From the NCBI GenBank assembly GCA_965243215.1, contig CBDEUJ010000005.1, positions 992,001 to 1,056,000 of the forward strand: 64,000 nt of DNA, read 5' to 3'. Below are positions 26,438 through 34,273 of this stretch, piece after piece. The position numbers and the translations under genes were made by a program. Each line of letters begins with the position of its first letter. Position 1 is the stretch's first letter. The DNA comes from JAJEFO01 sp009843725 (GTDB lineage Bacteria; Pseudomonadota; Alphaproteobacteria; Rhodobacterales; Rhodobacteraceae). The notes beneath the pieces were generated by a model. The model was not told where the DNA came from, did not search any database, and worked only from the letters and a program-made list of their open reading frames with translations.

Positions 26438-27048
26438 CAGCGTGGCCACCGTCCGCGCGTCGCCGCATACCACGACTTGAGGATCTCGGAGACACCCTGG
26501 AGCACGAGGAAGAAGACCCCGGTGGCCAGGGCTATCTTCACGGGCCAGACAACCGGCGCCCAGGTGCTGTCGCCGGCGCGTTCGTTCTGCAGGAAGCTCT
26601 TTTCGGCGAAACCGTATCCCGCCCACAGAAGAAAAATCATCCCGGGCATGAAGAGCGTGACGTAAAGCAGGAGATCGACCCGACCCTGCGTCTTCACCGA
26701 GAATCCCCGGTAGATGAAATCCGCGCGGATGTGCAGGCCGCGCATGAGGGCATAGGCAGCGCCAAGCATGAACGACGTGCCGTAAAGCATGCGCGAGATG
26801 TCAAAGGCCCAGAGCGTGGGCGCGAGGAAGAACTTGCGGGCGATGACTTCGTAGACCATCGCGACGATGATCGGGGCAACCATCAGGCAGACCACCCGGC
26901 CCTGCCACTCCGCCAGCCAGTCCAGCGCCCAGATGATCCGTCTGGCAAGTGGATTCATGTCGTCCGGCAGGGGAGAGTCCGGCCCTCCACGGGCCTCGGC
27001 CAGCATCTCGTCACCGGCATCAAGGTCGATGTCGTCGAGGTCGTTCAC
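26437..27048 (-). CDS. dctQ: TRAP transporter small permease (DctQ)
   Basis: This protein of about 203 residues has four predicted membrane helices in the DctQ arrangement (VVCLMVAPIIVAMVYEVIAR, SRMLYGTSFMLGAAYAL, the conserved RGLHIRADFIY, and LYVTLFMPGMIFLLWAG). The N-terminus is acidic. I place the start at GTG 27048 because GGAGGG lies 6 bases before it; an ATG at 27081 would add 11 residues. Its stop overlaps the large permease start. Confidence 0.88.
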   Translation of the reverse strand: MNDLDDIDLDAGDEMLAEARGGPDSPLPDDMNPLARRIIWALDWLAEWQGRVVCLMVAPIIVAMVYEVIARKFFLAPTLWAFDISRMLYGTSFMLGAAYALMRGLHIRADFIYRGFSVKTQGRVDLLLYVTLFMPGMIFLLWAGYGFAEKSFLQNERAGDSTWAPVVWPVKIALATGVFFLVLQGVSEILKSWYAATRGRWPR

Positions 27049-27154
27049 CTCTTTCCCTCCCAAAGCGCCTTTCGCTGTCAACCACGTGCATGCCTGATCC
27101 GCAAGGTCCGTCGATCCCGGCGCGTGCCGGAACCGCTTGGCCCTCCCCTGTCAA

Positions 27155-27187
27155 GAGGGGGCCGCAAACGCATTCAGCGGCCCCCTC
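27155..27187 (-). promoter_or_regulatory. Intercistronic hairpin between dctP and dctQ
   Basis: An 11-bp perfect stem (GAGGGGGCCGC with GCGGCCCCCTC) around an 11-base loop follows the binding-protein stop by 7 bases on the minus strand. There is no T-tract after it, so it is unlikely to end all transcription. Such hairpins usually protect the upstream binding-protein mRNA and lower expression of the permease genes. Confidence 0.6.
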
Positions 27188-27194
27188 GTTTCAC

Positions 27195-28307
27195 TTACTT
27201 GCCGAGAAGCTGGTCGGCGTAGGCCCGGCCCAGGTTCGCGTTCGAGGTCTGGGCGCCAGCCCAGAACGGAATCGCGGTCTTCGCGAAGTCCTTCTGGGAC
27301 TGCCAGACCCTGGCGAAGAACTCGTTCTCGGCCGCATTTTTCTCGAGCGCCGCGCTCGCAGCGTTCATGTATTCCGAGAAGTAGTCCTCCGGCGTGTCAT
27401 GAAGCTGCACGCCATGGTCGTTGATGAGACTGTCCAGCGCCTTGCCGTTTTCGTTGATCCGGTAGGCCAGAGACTTCATCAGCGAGGCATTGGCCGCCAC
27501 TTCGATCGCCTTCTGCTGCAGGGGAGTCAGCGAATTGAACACGTCCTTGTTGATGTAGATGTCCGCGTTCACGACAACCTGGTGAAGACCTTGCAGATAG
27601 TAGTGCTTCAGCACCTTCTGGAAGCCGAAGACCGAATCCGGCTTCGGGCAGCACCATTCCGCCGCATCGATCGTGCCCTTTTCCAGTGCAGGAAGGATGT
27701 CGCCCCCGCCCATGGCAACCGACGCCACGCCAATGTCCTTGTAGGTCTGGCCCGGAATGCCCGGAGGCGTGCGGAAGCGGTACTTGCGGAAATCATCCAT
27801 CGACATGATCGGCTCCTTGAACCAGCCAAGGGCCTCGGGACCAACGGGCTGGAGCATGAAGCCAACCACGTTCACGCCCATCTCGTCCCAGAGCTGCTCG
27901 TAGAGCTCCCTGCCGCCAGCCGCCAGGAACCAGCTCAGAAAGGCGATGTTGTCCATGCCGACCCCAGCGCCCGCAACGGGCGAGCCGAAGAGCATCGCGG
28001 CGGGATGCTTGCCCGACCAGTAGTGCGTCCAGGCAAACCCGCCCTCGATGAGGCCGGCATCCACCGCGTCAAGCGTCTCCTGCACGCCGACGACGGCGCC
28101 GGCGGGCAGCACCTCGATCACGACTTCGCCGTTGGTCAGCGCGCGCACGTCTTCGCCGAAGTCCTTCAACATCACGATCTCGTCGGCGGTCGCCGGGATC
28201 ACCGATTGCACTCGTATCACTGTTTCGGCGAACGAGGCCTGCGCCATCATCGCCACGCCGGCGGCGGTTGCCGCGGCGGCTCTGGTCAGTCTTGGAATTG
28301 CGAACAT
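27195..28307 (-). CDS. dctP: TRAP transporter substrate-binding protein (DctP)
   Basis: This 370-residue periplasmic protein has a signal peptide at about 1-27 (AAATAAGVAMMAQASFA, cleavage before ETVIRV). The TRAP-family core follows, with FRTPPGIPGQTYKDIGVASV holding the conserved arginine that binds carboxylates, then AEWCCPKPDS. The family is the mannitol/chloroaromatic-type TAXI-unrelated DctP7 style, judged loosely from AEWCCP. The ATG at 28307 has GGGAG 7 bases upstream. It is the first gene of dctP-dctQ-dctM, convergent with the sulfonate genes; the ligand is probably a small sulfonate. Confidence 0.9.
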   Translation of the reverse strand: MFAIPRLTRAAAATAAGVAMMAQASFAETVIRVQSVIPATADEIVMLKDFGEDVRALTNGEVVIEVLPAGAVVGVQETLDAVDAGLIEGGFAWTHYWSGKHPAAMLFGSPVAGAGVGMDNIAFLSWFLAAGGRELYEQLWDEMGVNVVGFMLQPVGPEALGWFKEPIMSMDDFRKYRFRTPPGIPGQTYKDIGVASVAMGGGDILPALEKGTIDAAEWCCPKPDSVFGFQKVLKHYYLQGLHQVVVNADIYINKDVFNSLTPLQQKAIEVAANASLMKSLAYRINENGKALDSLINDHGVQLHDTPEDYFSEYMNAASAALEKNAAENEFFARVWQSQKDFAKTAIPFWAGAQTSNANLGRAYADQLLGK

Positions 28308-28391
28308 TTCCGTTCTCCCATTTTGCATGCCTTCCCGAACTTTCAGAAACCGGCCGCCGAAGGCGGTGCGACCGGATTGTCTCAGCTCCGT

Positions 28392-29063
28392 TCAGTGCCC
28401 CCTGCCAAAGTCCATGCCTTCAACCAGGCCGAGCATGGGGCCTACCCCGTAGTTCACGTCGAACACGCCGCGAAACAGCATTTCGCCCGCGACGTAGACC
28501 AGCACCAACAGTCCGACCCAGGAAATCCATTGATACCGGGCAAGGACCTTCATGATTATCGTTGCCGCGAATGCCATCAGCAGGATCGCGAGGGCGAGGC
28601 CGAAGACCAGGAGCCGCACGTCTCCGTCCGCAATCGCGGCAACCGCCAGCACGTTGTCGAGCGACATGGACACGTCCGCCAGGGTGATCGTCCATAGCGC
28701 CGAGGCGAGGGTGCGCCGCGGGGCGCCGGTGTAGCCGGCATGCGGGTCACCGGCCGCCGCCAGCACCAGTTCGGCCTTGGCGTCAACTTTGCTCCGAATC
28801 TCGGAATAGAGCCTCCAGCACACCCAGCAGAGAAGAAGCCCGCCAACGAAGAGAAGCCCCGGTATTCCAAGCAGCGTGGTGGCAATGACCGCGAAGACCA
28901 CCCGCAGAAGAGCAGCGATCACCATCCCGAACAGGATGGCCTTCGCACGGAGTCCGGGCGAGAGGCCGGCGGCGGCCATGCCGATTATCAACGCGTTGTC
29001 CCCTGAGAGAATCAGGTCCGCGATGATGATGGCGCCTACGTCGAAGATCAGCTCCATGGTCAT
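28392..29063 (-). CDS. TerC / YjbE-family integral membrane protein
   Basis: This 223-residue protein has about seven helices. Two acidic repeats, ADLILSGDNALIIG near the start and LADVSMSLDNVLAVAA in the second half, are the TerC signature (Asp-Asn pairs inside helices). Relatives export manganese or protect against metal stress. The ATG at 29063 overlaps the stop of the GMC oxidoreductase by 4 bases, so it is probably co-transcribed with it, although the functional link is not obvious. The transported ion is not known. Confidence 0.88.
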   Translation of the reverse strand: MTMELIFDVGAIIIADLILSGDNALIIGMAAAGLSPGLRAKAILFGMVIAALLRVVFAVIATTLLGIPGLLFVGGLLLCWVCWRLYSEIRSKVDAKAELVLAAAGDPHAGYTGAPRRTLASALWTITLADVSMSLDNVLAVAAIADGDVRLLVFGLALAILLMAFAATIIMKVLARYQWISWVGLLVLVYVAGEMLFRGVFDVNYGVGPMLGLVEGMDFGRGH

Positions 29064-30697
29064 GTCGCCCTGTCCTCGGACACGGCTCGCCCCGTTCGTC
29101 CCGTCGTGGAGTCATCAAGAACCATGTCGCTCGCCTTTTCGCCAATCATGATTGTCGGCGCATTCGTGTTGCCCGAAACGATGTTCGGCATGATCGAGGC
29201 ATCCGCCACGCGAAGGCCGCCGATCCCGTGCACACGCAGCCTGGAATCAACCACTGACATCGAGTCGCCGCCCATCTTGCAGGTGCCTGTCGGGTGGTAG
29301 ATCGTCGTGGACGTGCTGCGCGCCCAGTCAAGAACCGCCTCGTAGTCGTCCACCGCCACGTTCGCCCCGGGCGTGTATTCCCCGGCGATGACCTCGGCAA
29401 GCGGGCTTTGGCTCGCGATCCTGCGTGCGATGCGAATGCCCTCGACGATCGTGTCCTGGTCGGTCCTTGTCGCGAGGTAGTTCGGGTGGATCTCCGGGTG
29501 GTCCCGCATGTCGCCGGAACGCAGGCGAATCTCGCCGCGACTTTCCGGCCTGAGCTGAAGGACGCTTGCCGTGAAGGCATTGAAGCCGTGCGGCTGGTTG
29601 ATCCTTTCCGACGCGCTGAAGGGCTGGATGTGGAACTGTATGTCCGGCGTGGCGAGATCAGGTCGCGTCTTCAGGAATGCAGTGCCCAGGCTCGCTGCCA
29701 TTGTCATGGGGCCGGAACGCGTCGCCACGTAACGAAGCGCAATCAGGCATTGTTTTGCGAAGCTGTTGATCTCGGTGTTGATGGTCGACAGGCTCGTCCT
29801 GTAGACTGGCCGGGCCTGAAGGTGGTCCTGGAGATTTTTCCCGACGCCTGGCAGATCCGCCACAACCTTGATTCCCTGGGCGCGAATCTCGTCTGCGGCG
29901 CCGATCCCCGAGACCATGAGAACCTGCGGAGAGGCCACGGAACCGGCCGCAAGAATGACCTCGCAACCCGCGCGGACAGTCATGGTCCGTCCCTTGTGCC
30001 GCACCTTGACACCAGTCACGCGGCGTTCGTCAAAGTCCAGCGCCTCGACCAGGCATTCCGTCAGGACGCTCAGGTTGGCACGACGCATGGCCGGCCGGAG
30101 ATACGCAACGGCCGCAGAGCAGCGCCGCCCGTTCCTGAGCGTCAGCTGGAAATGGCCGACGCCTTCCTGCGTTGCTCCGTTATAGTCAGCGTTGGCCGGG
30201 TAGCCTGCATTCACGGCCGCTTCGACCCAACGATCGACAATCTCGCGCTGAACGGCCGAATCCGAGACACTGAGCGGCCCATCCCTCCCCCGGAGCGCCG
30301 CATCGCCGTCGCCATAGCTCTCCGACCGCTTGAAAAGAGGAAGGACGTCGTCCCAGCCCCAGCCGACATTGCCGAGCTGGCGCCAGTGATCGTAGTCCTC
30401 CGGTTGCCCGCGCACGTACAGAAGCCCGTTGATCGAGCTCGATCCGCCAAGAACCTTGCCACGCGGCCACATGATCGAGCGCCCGTTGAGTCCCGGGTCC
30501 GGTTCCGTCCGGTAGCACCAGTCCGTGCCCGGATTGCCCATGGTCTTGAAATATCCAACAGGAACGTGGATCCAGGGATTGGTGTCACGGCCACCCGCCT
30601 CGAGAAGCGCGACCGAATGCCTGCCGTCAGCGGACAACCTGTTCGCCATCACGCAGCCGGCCGACCCGGCGCCCACGATGACAAAGTCAAATTCCAC
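29060..30697 (-). CDS. GMC-family oxidoreductase (choline-dehydrogenase-like)
   Basis: This 545-residue FAD enzyme has the dinucleotide motif IVGAGSAGCVMANRL and EAGGRD at the N-terminus. GMC signature 1 is KVLGGSSSINGLLYVRG. The C-terminal active-site His-Asn pair is in STTIYHPTGTCKMGG and SGNTNAPTIMIGEKA. It oxidises an alcohol to an aldehyde; choline is the best-known substrate of this subfamily, but the true one is not visible. The start is taken at GTG 30697, with a G-rich box 6 bases upstream (TTG 30700 is also possible). It is divergent from an IclR regulator with a shared palindrome. Confidence 0.88.
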   Translation of the reverse strand: MEFDFVIVGAGSAGCVMANRLSADGRHSVALLEAGGRDTNPWIHVPVGYFKTMGNPGTDWCYRTEPDPGLNGRSIMWPRGKVLGGSSSINGLLYVRGQPEDYDHWRQLGNVGWGWDDVLPLFKRSESYGDGDAALRGRDGPLSVSDSAVQREIVDRWVEAAVNAGYPANADYNGATQEGVGHFQLTLRNGRRCSAAVAYLRPAMRRANLSVLTECLVEALDFDERRVTGVKVRHKGRTMTVRAGCEVILAAGSVASPQVLMVSGIGAADEIRAQGIKVVADLPGVGKNLQDHLQARPVYRTSLSTINTEINSFAKQCLIALRYVATRSGPMTMAASLGTAFLKTRPDLATPDIQFHIQPFSASERINQPHGFNAFTASVLQLRPESRGEIRLRSGDMRDHPEIHPNYLATRTDQDTIVEGIRIARRIASQSPLAEVIAGEYTPGANVAVDDYEAVLDWARSTSTTIYHPTGTCKMGGDSMSVVDSRLRVHGIGGLRVADASIMPNIVSGNTNAPTIMIGEKASDMVLDDSTTGRTGRAVSEDRAT

Positions 30698-30729
30698 CAA
30701 GCACCCCCCGGGTCTTGCGTAAAATGTTA

Positions 30730-30756
30730 AATAATGAGACTATTTGTCTCATTATT
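30730..30756. promoter_or_regulatory. Perfect inverted repeat, probable IclR-family operator
   Basis: Arms AATAATGAGAC (30730-30740) and GTCTCATTATT (30746-30756) are exact reverse complements separated by 5 bases. The element sits in the 115-bp gap between the divergent GMC gene and the iclR-type gene, in markedly AT-rich sequence for this genome. The position suits binding by the adjacent regulator and control of both directions. Confidence 0.7.
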
Positions 30757-30812
30757 GAATTGCACCATGAAAGTCATGGATTTGCAAGCAAGTTGAATGG
30801 GGAAAGACCGGC

Positions 30813-31640
30813 ATGCCGAAGAATGGCGGCGCACGCATTCCCACGAACCTGCGCGCGATGCTCGTGCTCGAAGCCATGGGGCGGCAGAGCGGGCCGTTGC
30901 CGGCGGCGGAAATCGGCCGGCTCGTGGGGCTGCCGAAACAGACGGCGCACCGGCTCTGCAACACCCTGGTCGACGAAGGCTACCTTGCACGCGACGCGAA
31001 ACGCGGGCACCTGCGCCCCGGACGGCGGGCGCGCGAAATGGCCTCGGGCATCCTGCACATCTCGTCAGGCCACATTGCGAGGCACCAGATCCTGAAGTCC
31101 GTTGCCGACCATGTGGGCGAAACGGTGAATTTCGTCATGCCCGAGGATCCGGGCATGAGCTACAAGGACCGCGTCGAGACGAACTGGCCATTCCGGATCC
31201 AGCTGCCTGTCGGCAGCCACGTTCCCTTCCACTGCACCGCCAGCGGCAAGGCGTTCCTCGCCACGCTTCCTGTTGCCGAGCGCCGAAGGGTCCTGGGCGG
31301 GATCAGGCTTGATCCGTTGACCGGAAACACGATCACGAAGGTCGACGCGCTCATGGACGAACTCGCGACGGTCGCGCGGCAGGGATACGCGCTCGACAAC
31401 GAGGAATTCCTCGACGCCATGGTCGCCGTTGCGGTTCCGGTTCGTGATCGATCGGGCCGCTACTTTGCCTCGCTTGCGACGCATGGGCCGGTTCAGCGGC
31501 TTTCGCTTGAGAAGCTCGTGTCCCTCGCGCCTCTCCTTCATGACGCCTCCGAACGCCTGACTGCCGTGATCTTCGATCTGGACGAACGCCCGCACCCGGA
31601 CGAACAGGGTCCGTTGGCGAGCGAGACTTGGGAAGGCTGA
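30813..31640 (+). CDS. IclR-family transcriptional regulator
   Basis: This 275-residue regulator has an N-terminal winged helix-turn-helix at about 12-65 (LPAAEIGRLVGLPKQTAHRLCNTLVDEGYL). A C-terminal effector domain follows, with the IclR motifs PFHCTASGKAFLATLP and DNEEFLDAMVAVAVPV. GGGGAAAG precedes the ATG at 30813. It probably controls the divergent GMC-terC pair and perhaps the flavoprotein-methyltransferase pair downstream, through the palindrome at 30730-30756. The inducer is unknown, though the neighbours suggest a methylated amine or amino alcohol. Confidence 0.92.
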   Translation: MPKNGGARIPTNLRAMLVLEAMGRQSGPLPAAEIGRLVGLPKQTAHRLCNTLVDEGYLARDAKRGHLRPGRRAREMASGILHISSGHIARHQILKSVADHVGETVNFVMPEDPGMSYKDRVETNWPFRIQLPVGSHVPFHCTASGKAFLATLPVAERRRVLGGIRLDPLTGNTITKVDALMDELATVARQGYALDNEEFLDAMVAVAVPVRDRSGRYFASLATHGPVQRLSLEKLVSLAPLLHDASERLTAVIFDLDERPHPDEQGPLASETWEG

Positions 31641-31864
31641 TGCGGGGAGTGACCGCCGGCTTCGGGCACCTGGTCGCCGCCCGAACCGACGATGCAGGCT
31701 GGCAGCGGGCCCTTTCGCACGACGAAACTTCGGGGCGGGCACTCGGGGACACCCTGGACACCGGAAACTCGGATGCCTGAACCTGCACGCAGGTGAAGGA
31801 AAGTTCTGGACAGGCAGGTTCAGGAGTGGTGACTTCGCGCCGACAGGTTCCTTGGAGGCATGAA

Positions 31865-34273
31865 ATGAAATCGCACTATCGTGTCGTCGTGATCGGGGGC
31901 GGCGTCGTCGGCTCCTCGGTTCTCTATCACCTTGCGAAATCCGGCTGGACCGACATCTGCCTCCTTGAACGCTCGGTGCTGACCGCCGGATCCTCCTGGC
32001 ACGCGGCGGGCGGGTTCCACGCCCTGAACGCGGACCCGAACATGGCCGCGCTTCAAGCCTACACGATCGACCTGCTGTCAGAGATCGAAAGGGAATCGGG
32101 ACAGGACATCGGCATGCACATGACCGGAGGCCTGACCCTTGCCGGAACGCCCGAACGTTGGGAATGGCTGCAGGCGACCTATCGTGTCTTCCAGTCGATC
32201 GGCATCCACGATTGCGAACTGATCACGCCGGAAGAAGCCCGGAAGCGTTGCCCGATCATGTCGACGAACGGCGTCCTCGGCGCCATGTGGGCCGACCGCG
32301 AGGGGTATCTCGACACGACCGGCACCGTGCATGCCTATGCAGGTGCTGCACGCAAGCGCGGCGCCGAAGTCATCGAGCATACAAAGGTCGAGGAACTGGT
32401 CCGGACCGCCGATGGCTGGCAGGTCGTGACCGACAAGGGCACGACCACCTGCGCGCACGTGGTCAATGCCGCGGGCCTCTGGGCCAAGCAGGTCGGCCGC
32501 ATGGCGGGGATCGAGCTGCCGGTGTCGCCGCTCAAGCACCATTATCTCGTCACCGACACGATCCCTGAAGTCGCCGCGTGCGAATTCGAGATGCCGATGA
32601 CGGTCGATCTCGAGGGCTTCACCTACATGCGACAGGACCAGAATGGCGTCCTGGTAGGCATATACGAGATCGACCACGAGCATTGGGCCATGGATGGCGC
32701 ACCATGGGACTACGGAATGGAACTCTTCCAGGAACAGCTTGACCGGATCGAGAACGAGGTGACGCTCGGCTTCGAGCGGTATCCAGCCATCCAGGATGTC
32801 GGCATCAAGACCTGGGTGAACGGCGCATTCACGTTCAGCCCGGACGGCAATCCGCTCGTCGGCCCCGTGGCCGGCAAGCCCGGCTATTGGTGCGCCTGCG
32901 CGGTCATGGCGGGATTCCTGCAGGGCGGCGGCGTCGGCAAGACCCTGGCCGAATGGATGATTCACGGCGAGCCGGAGGCCGACGCCTGGTCGATGGATGT
33001 CGCGCGCTACGGTCCGTTCGCCGAGAACCGCGAATACATCCGCCAGACCACCGGCCAGTTCTATTCGCGCCGATTCGTCATGTCCTATCCCAACGAACAG
33101 CTGCCGGCCGGCCGGCCCCTCAAGATGGCGCCAGCGCATGACGCGATGACGCAGGCAGGCTGCCGCTGGGGCGTGAGCTGGGATCTGGAAGCGCCGCTCT
33201 ACTTCGCGCCGTCCGAAGACTTTGTCGAAAGCCTGACGCTCAAGCGCTCGAACGCGCACGACATCGTGGCCGCCGAGTGCCGGAACGTGCGCGCGAATGT
33301 CGGCATGGTCGATATCACGGGGTTTTCGCGCTACGAGGTCACGGGGCCGGGCGCGGAGACATGGCTCGACAACCTGTTGGCGTCCAGGCTTCCAGGCCCG
33401 GGACAGGCGCGGCTCGCGCCAATGCTGTCCGGAAACGGTCGCCTCAAGGGCGACCTGACATTGCTGAACTGGGGCGACGGGACCTGGTGGATCATGGGAT
33501 CCTACTATCTCCGCGCATGGCACATGCGGTGGTTCAGCGACCACCTGACCGACGGCGTCCACGTCCGCGACCTCGGCGAGGAGGTTGCCGGCTTCGCCCT
33601 GACGGGGCCGAACTCGCGAAAGGTGCTGCAAGAGGTCGTGCACGAAGACATCGGCGACATTCCGTTCATGGGCTGCGCAAAGCTCGACGTCGGCCTGGCC
33701 GGCGCGCGGGTTGCGAGAATGTCGGTGGCTGGCGAACTGGGATACGAAATCAACTGCCGATCTGGCGATCACGTGATGCTGCGGCGCATGCTGCTCGAGG
33801 CGGGCAAGGCGACCGGGATTCAGGAATACGGATTCAACGCGATGCTGTCGCTCAGGCTCGAGAAGTCGTTCGGCATATGGTCGGCGGAATTCCGGCAGGA
33901 TTACACGCCTGGCGAAACCGGCATGGACCGCTGGATCGCTTGGGACAAGGGCGATTTCGTCGGACGCGAAGCGGCCGTCGCGGAGCGCGACGGCAACGGT
34001 CCGAACCGAAGGGTCGTAACGCTGGAAGTCAATGCGACAGACGCCGACGCAAGCGGCTACGAACCGGTTTGGCAGGACGGGAACCTGGTCGGATTTGTCA
34101 CGTCAGGCGGCTATGGCCACACTGTCGGAAAGTCGCTCGCAATGGCCATGATCAATCGTGACGTTGCGATGGAAGGTTCCGAGCTCGCGGTTCACGTGGT
34201 CGGCATGGAGCGTGCGGCAAGGGTGATCCCGCAATCGCCCTACGACCCGGACGGCAAGGCGATGCGCGGCTGA
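31865..34273 (+). CDS. Dimethylglycine / sarcosine dehydrogenase-like flavoprotein
   Basis: This 802-residue protein joins an N-terminal DAO-type FAD domain to a C-terminal aminomethyltransferase (GcvT) half. VVIGGGVVGSSVLYHL binds the dinucleotide. The histidine in AGSSWHAAGG corresponds to the residue that links FAD covalently in dimethylglycine dehydrogenase. From about residue 430 the GcvT-like folate-binding domain begins (VGMVDITGFSRYEVTGP, ELGYEINCRSGDHV, RLEKSFGIWSAEFRQDYTPGETG). Such enzymes demethylate N-methyl glycines, passing the carbon to tetrahydrofolate. The start at 31865 has GGAGG upstream. The stop overlaps the next start by one base. Confidence 0.9.
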   Translation: MKSHYRVVVIGGGVVGSSVLYHLAKSGWTDICLLERSVLTAGSSWHAAGGFHALNADPNMAALQAYTIDLLSEIERESGQDIGMHMTGGLTLAGTPERWEWLQATYRVFQSIGIHDCELITPEEARKRCPIMSTNGVLGAMWADREGYLDTTGTVHAYAGAARKRGAEVIEHTKVEELVRTADGWQVVTDKGTTTCAHVVNAAGLWAKQVGRMAGIELPVSPLKHHYLVTDTIPEVAACEFEMPMTVDLEGFTYMRQDQNGVLVGIYEIDHEHWAMDGAPWDYGMELFQEQLDRIENEVTLGFERYPAIQDVGIKTWVNGAFTFSPDGNPLVGPVAGKPGYWCACAVMAGFLQGGGVGKTLAEWMIHGEPEADAWSMDVARYGPFAENREYIRQTTGQFYSRRFVMSYPNEQLPAGRPLKMAPAHDAMTQAGCRWGVSWDLEAPLYFAPSEDFVESLTLKRSNAHDIVAAECRNVRANVGMVDITGFSRYEVTGPGAETWLDNLLASRLPGPGQARLAPMLSGNGRLKGDLTLLNWGDGTWWIMGSYYLRAWHMRWFSDHLTDGVHVRDLGEEVAGFALTGPNSRKVLQEVVHEDIGDIPFMGCAKLDVGLAGARVARMSVAGELGYEINCRSGDHVMLRRMLLEAGKATGIQEYGFNAMLSLRLEKSFGIWSAEFRQDYTPGETGMDRWIAWDKGDFVGREAAVAERDGNGPNRRVVTLEVNATDADASGYEPVWQDGNLVGFVTSGGYGHTVGKSLAMAMINRDVAMEGSELAVHVVGMERAARVIPQSPYDPDGKAMRG

